Assembly: GCF_014596515.1 (NCBI RefSeq) | Contig: NZ_MSJQ01000432.1 | Span: forward strand, 1-54,872 | Length of the DNA stretch: 54,872 nucleotides | Reading direction: 5' to 3' | DNA from: Streptomyces sp. CBMA156 | GTDB taxonomy: Bacteria > Actinomycetota > Actinomycetes > Streptomycetales > Streptomycetaceae | Shown: positions 51,720 through 54,872 of the stretch, one piece after another | Position numbering within the stretch: the first letter of the stretch is position 1 | Layout of the letters: every line of letters starts with the position of its first letter | Program-made: the position numbers and the translations under genes | The notes under the pieces: model-generated | Seen by the model: the letters and a program-made list of their open reading frames with translations, nothing else | Databases searched by the model: none | What the model was told of the DNA's origin: nothing

Positions 51720-52598
51720 TCAGCGCAGGCCGGCGAAGAGGTCGTTCTCCGGCAGGGCCGACCCCGTGGGGTCCTTCACCCGCACGAAGGTCTCCACGCC
51801 CATCAGTTCGGTGAACCGCTCCTTGCCCATCTTCAGGAAGAAGATGTTCTCGCCCTGGCTGGCGTGCGCCGCCAGGGCGTCGAACTTCAGGCCGCCGAAC
51901 TCGGTGGTGTCCACCCAGGTGGTGACCTCCTCGTCGGGCAGTCCGATCGGCGGGATCGCGTCCACCGCCGCGGAGCCCGCGTCTGCGGAGCCCGCCTCGG
52001 GGGAACCCTCCTCCGCGGACTCCGGCTCCTCCCAGTCCGCGCCGAACTCCCGCATGACCTCGCCGAACCGCCGCATCGCCGAGTGCGGCGCCGTCGTCCA
52101 GTAGACCTTCGGCATCCCACCGGTCAGCTCCAGCGCCGCCATCGTGATGCGGTGCGCCTGGATGTGGTCGGGGTGGCCGTAGAACCCGTTCTCGTCGTAG
52201 GTGACGACCACGTCGGGCTGGTACTGCCGCATGAGTTCGGCGAGGCGGGCCGCGCCGTCCGCCACGGGCGTGCGCCAGAACGAACCGGGCGCGTCGTTGC
52301 TCTCCCAGCCCATCATTCCGGAGTCGGCGTAGTCCAGCAGCTCCAGGTGGCTCACCTTCAGCACCTCGCAGCTGGCTTCGAGCTCCTGACGGCGCATCGC
52401 GGCCACGGCCGCCGGATCGTGGCCGGGTTCGCCCGGCTTGGCCCCGCCCGGTCCGTCGCCGCAACGACCGTCCGTACACGTGACGAGGACCGTACGGATG
52501 CCCTCCGCCGCGTACCGGGCGAGGACTCCCCCGGTCCCGGTGGCCTCGTCGTCGGGGTGGGCGTGCACTGCCATGAGTGTCAAGGGCCGGTCAGTCAT
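51720..52598 (-). CDS. PIG-L family deacetylase (mycothiol conjugate amidase-like)
   Basis: The 292-residue enzyme has the zinc-hydrolase marks of the MshB/Mca/PIG-L family: AVHAHPDDEA with the first ligands, MRRQELEASCEVL, and YGHPDHIQAH with the last His. The C-terminal half has an Glu/Ala-rich insertion (about 196-216), then EVTTWVDTTEFGGLKFDALAA. Family members remove acyl groups from amino sugars or cleave mycothiol S-conjugates. In this locus it could instead hydrolyse an amide in RiPP maturation, but a housekeeping-like detoxification role is equally possible. Start at 52598 by GAGG nine bases upstream. Confidence 0.88.
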   Translation of the reverse strand: MTDRPLTLMAVHAHPDDEATGTGGVLARYAAEGIRTVLVTCTDGRCGDGPGGAKPGEPGHDPAAVAAMRRQELEASCEVLKVSHLELLDYADSGMMGWESNDAPGSFWRTPVADGAARLAELMRQYQPDVVVTYDENGFYGHPDHIQAHRITMAALELTGGMPKVYWTTAPHSAMRRFGEVMREFGADWEEPESAEEGSPEAGSADAGSAAVDAIPPIGLPDEEVTTWVDTTEFGGLKFDALAAHASQGENIFFLKMGKERFTELMGVETFVRVKDPTGSALPENDLFAGLR

Positions 52599-52710
52599 GA
52601 ATACCATCCTCTGATCTATAAGTGCTGGCCCCCAGTCTGCGCCACGGGGGCGGGTGGTCGCCCGCAGTATCCGCCCGGGGGCAGGCGCCGGGACGGCTGC
52701 CCGGGCCGGG

Positions 52711-53376
52711 TCAGCGGCGCCCGGCGGCCAGGGTGACGGGCAGACCGGCCTCGATACGGCTCAGCAGCCGGCCGCCGTGGACCCCGGGAGTGTTGAAGCT
52801 GCGCAGCCCGTCCGAGTCGTCGGCTCCGGCCCGCAGGACCTCGGGCACCAGCACCGCCTCGGCGGCGGGCATCCCGGCGCCCGCGGGCCCGGGGTAGGCG
52901 TCGGCGAGGTAGGGGGGCACCAGGACCGGGCCGTGCAGGGTGCCCTCGACCAGGTCGGGCTCGAACTCGCTGGACAGCACCGTGACCCCGGCACGCAGGT
53001 CGCCGTGGAGCATGACCAGCTTGTCGGTCATGTTGCCGACGAAGGCCTCCACGTGGACGCTGCCGCGCACGATGAGCTTGGCATCGCCCTCCAGGTAGAC
53101 GGCGGCCGCCCTGAGGTCGCCGAGGACGACCAGCGCGGGGCAGCCGTCGTCGATGTTGAGGACCGCGCCGCTGACGGTGAGGTCGCCGTCGACGATGTAT
53201 CCGGTGCCGTCCAGCTCGGCGGTGTCGAGGTCGAAGTGGCCGTCGACCGACAGGGCGCCGGAGTGGACGTCGTACTCCTCCTCGTAGAGGTTCTCGTACG
53301 AGGAGACGGGCAGGCCGCGGCGCTCGAAGAGGGCGACGGACTCGTCCCAACTGTGCAACGTGGTAGCGATGTTCAT
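52711..53376 (-). CDS. Beta-helix-like (polymer-forming type) cytoplasmic protein
   Basis: The 221-residue protein has a helical start (MNIATTLHSWDESVALFERR). Then come about six short repeats of the pattern G-x-L-x-V-x-G: GALSVDGHFDLD, GYIVDGDLTVSGAVLNID, LVVLGDLRAAAVYLEG, LIVRGSVHVEAFVG, LVMLHGDLRAGVTV. This is the look of a right-handed beta-helix, as in polymer-forming/bactofilin-like proteins. The C-terminus is less regular. It is transcribed away from the methyltransferase gene and toward the PIG-L gene. No function is recognised; the ribosome site is weak. Confidence 0.75.
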   Translation of the reverse strand: MNIATTLHSWDESVALFERRGLPVSSYENLYEEEYDVHSGALSVDGHFDLDTAELDGTGYIVDGDLTVSGAVLNIDDGCPALVVLGDLRAAAVYLEGDAKLIVRGSVHVEAFVGNMTDKLVMLHGDLRAGVTVLSSEFEPDLVEGTLHGPVLVPPYLADAYPGPAGAGMPAAEAVLVPEVLRAGADDSDGLRSFNTPGVHGGRLLSRIEAGLPVTLAAGRR

Positions 53377-53469
53377 GGGGCGAACTGTGCCATGCGGCAC
53401 TGTCAGGCCGACGCCGGGACGGTCTGCCGGCCGGCCTCTGGGCCGGCCTCTGGGCGGCCGGAGATCCGC

Positions 53470-53527
53470 TCGGTAGCATGATCCCGCCTCCGCCCGCGGC
53501 CCCGAGGGGACGAGTGACCGCCGTGAC
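53470..53527 (+). promoter_or_regulatory. Promoter/leader copy 2, in front of the borosin methyltransferase
   Basis: Contains TAGCAT at 53474-53479 and the start GTG at 53514, with the same 34-base spacing as copy 1 at 51268-51325. The in-frame ATG inside TAGCATG could also start translation in both genes, but it overlaps the -10 box, so GTG is preferred. Confidence 0.75.
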
Positions 53528-54872
53528 CGACCCGGACCTCGCGGCCGACCGCCGCTCCGCGCACCGCTACACCCGCCCCTTCGAGCACTTCCCCTCCCGC
53601 CGCGAGCACGAGGACCGCTGGGCCGGACTGTCCCGCGCCATCGCCACCGCCGGACCGCCACCGGGCGGTCAATCCACCGGCCGGAAGGGAGAGTTGACCG
53701 TCCTCGGCTCCGGCATCGAGGCGGCCGGCTTCACCCGGGCGGACGAGCGCCTGCTCCGGGAGGCGGACCACGTCTTCCACTGCGTGGCCGACCCCGCCAC
53801 GGTCGTCCGCATCAACGCCTGGCGGCCGGACGCCTACGACCTCGGCGTCCTCTACGACGAAGCCAAGGACCGCTACCTGACATACGTCCAGATGTCCGAG
53901 GCCGTCCTGCACTTCGTCCGCGCCGGCCGGCGCGTGGCGGCGGTCTTCTACGGACACCCGGGCATCTTCGTCCTGTCCAGCCACCGCGCCGTCCGGATCG
54001 CCCGGCGCGAGGGGCACCGCGCCGTGATGCGGCCCGGCATCAGCGCCCTGGACGTGCTCTGCGCCGACCTCGGCGTGGACCCGAGCACCCCTGGCATGCA
54101 GACCTTCGAGGCCTCCGACCTGCTGATCCGGGGCCGGCGCATCGACCCGGGCCTGCACCTGGTGCTCTGGCAGGTCGGCATCGTCGGCGAACTCGGCTAC
54201 CGACGGGGCGGGTTCGGCAACCGCCATCTCCCCGTGCTGCTGGACCGGCTGGAGGAGGTGTACGGGCCGGACCACCCCGTGGTCAACTACGTCGGCGCCC
54301 GCTACCCCGGCCTCGACCCCGTCACGGACCACCACACCGTCGCCGCCCTGCGCGACCCGGCCGTGCGGCACACGGTCACCAGCGCCTCCACCTGGTACCT
54401 GCCGCCCGCCGTCGCCGCCCCGGCCGACCCGCAGGTGCTCGAACGCCTCGGCCTGCTCGCGCCCGGCCTGACCGTCCGCCCGCCCGACGGCCCGCTGCGG
54501 GTCATCGACGAGTACGGTCCGCGCGAACTCGCCGCCCTCGACGGCTTCGCCGACTTCCGCGTCCCGGCCGGCTTCCACTGGCAGGAGGACACCCCCGGCG
54601 CCCGTTTCGTCCTCGCGCTCGGCGAGGACAGCGCCCTGCGCCGGCACTACGTCCGCGACCCCGCGGCCGCCGTGGCGGACTGGGCCCCGTCCGGCCCCGG
54701 GACACTCGGCCACGGAACGGCCAGCCCCGGAGCCACTGACCCCGGAGCCGCCGGCCACCCGCCGGCCGGCCTCGGCCCGGCCGAACGCGCCCTACTGGCC
54801 CGGCGCGAGGACCTGGCCGTACAGGCCGCCGCCCGCGGTGTCCGGCGGCGGCCGAGCCCGGAGGCGGCCCGG
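53514..54872 (+). CDS. Borosin-type peptide alpha-N-methyltransferase (cut by window end)
   Basis: At least 453 residues, open at the window end. Residues about 60-300 are a tetrapyrrole-methylase fold that tracks the fungal borosin enzyme OphMA closely: LTVLGSGIEAAGF, VFHCVADPATV, DRYLTYVQMSEAVL, VFYGHPGIFV, GISALDVLCADLGVDPSTPG, TFEASDLLIRGR, EEVYGPDHPVVNYV. OphMA catalytic residues R72, Y76 and Y98 correspond by spacing to R120, Y124 and Y146. Residues about 366-440 (LALGEDSALRRHYVRDP, GLGPAERALLARRED) resemble the OphMA clasp/borosin-binding domain, so a core peptide may be fused beyond the window. It N-methylates peptide backbones using SAM. It shares its promoter block with the small peptide gene at 51312. 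Confidence 0.9.
   Translation, partial: MTAVTDPDLAADRRSAHRYTRPFEHFPSRREHEDRWAGLSRAIATAGPPPGGQSTGRKGELTVLGSGIEAAGFTRADERLLREADHVFHCVADPATVVRINAWRPDAYDLGVLYDEAKDRYLTYVQMSEAVLHFVRAGRRVAAVFYGHPGIFVLSSHRAVRIARREGHRAVMRPGISALDVLCADLGVDPSTPGMQTFEASDLLIRGRRIDPGLHLVLWQVGIVGELGYRRGGFGNRHLPVLLDRLEEVYGPDHPVVNYVGARYPGLDPVTDHHTVAALRDPAVRHTVTSASTWYLPPAVAAPADPQVLERLGLLAPGLTVRPPDGPLRVIDEYGPRELAALDGFADFRVPAGFHWQEDTPGARFVLALGEDSALRRHYVRDPAAAVADWAPSGPGTLGHGTASPGATDPGAAGHPPAGLGPAERALLARREDLAVQAAARGVRRRPSPEAAR

Overview
The window reads as Streptomycetaceae (Streptomyces or Kitasatospora type) chromosome. GC content is very high with strong G/C bias at third codon positions, there are many GTG and a few TTG starts, ATGA start/stop overlaps are frequent, and hairpin terminators lack T-tracts. 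Gene content agrees: an LAxTG sortase substrate, a type VII-like secreted toxin, a secreted M9 collagenase, an NRPS/PKS cluster and a borosin-type RiPP methyltransferase. There are no rRNA genes, complete tRNA genes, insertion sequences or CRISPR arrays.

Region 1 (1-8.0 kb) is about secretion. It holds the start of an amidase-like/HEAT protein, a small secreted M15-like protein with two strong hairpins behind it, and a methyltransferase. A tightly overlapped minus-strand operon follows: an EspC/WXG-like protein, a WXG-calpain cysteine protease, an unknown protein and a chagasin-like anchored inhibitor. A secreted collagenase comes next.

Region 2 (8.4-14.5 kb) encodes a 1,877-residue cell-wall protein with 11 tandem DUF7507-like repeats and a class-E-type LARTG sorting signal. 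A small coupled gene precedes it.

Region 3 (14.5-23.8 kb) opens with a cytochrome P450 relic. An envelope-sugar neighbourhood follows: epimerase, GT2-DUF2064 and methyltransferase on the plus strand, converging on MTA phosphorylase plus a GT-C mannosyltransferase-like protein. A cytochrome b561/sulfite-oxidase-fold fusion and a secreted beta-propeller follow.

Region 4 (24-29.3 kb) contains single genes: a small secreted helical protein, an unknown protein, a P450, a DJ-1/PfpI protein and a secreted TAP-type peptidase.

Region 5 (29.7-43.3 kb) is a compact one-direction assembly-line cluster: A-T, KS-AT-T, MbtH, MFS exporter, type II thioesterase, long acyl-CoA dehydrogenase, free C domain, A-T and an ATP-grasp-like enzyme. 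I infer an amino acid extended by one malonate-type unit, oxidised, and condensed to a second amino acid. I do not recognise the product.

Region 6 (43.3-51.2 kb) holds two gene relics (a flavodoxin-family tail and an orphan C-terminal fragment), two membrane proteins, an SMI1/KNR4 protein, a flavodoxin-family reductase and a sugar ABC transporter without its ATPase.

Region 7 (51.2 kb-end) looks like a borosin locus. It carries an OphMA-like alpha-N-methyltransferase cut by the window end, a PIG-L hydrolase, a beta-helix-like protein and a small Asp/Val/Leu-repeat peptide gene. The peptide gene's promoter/leader is nearly identical to that of the methyltransferase.
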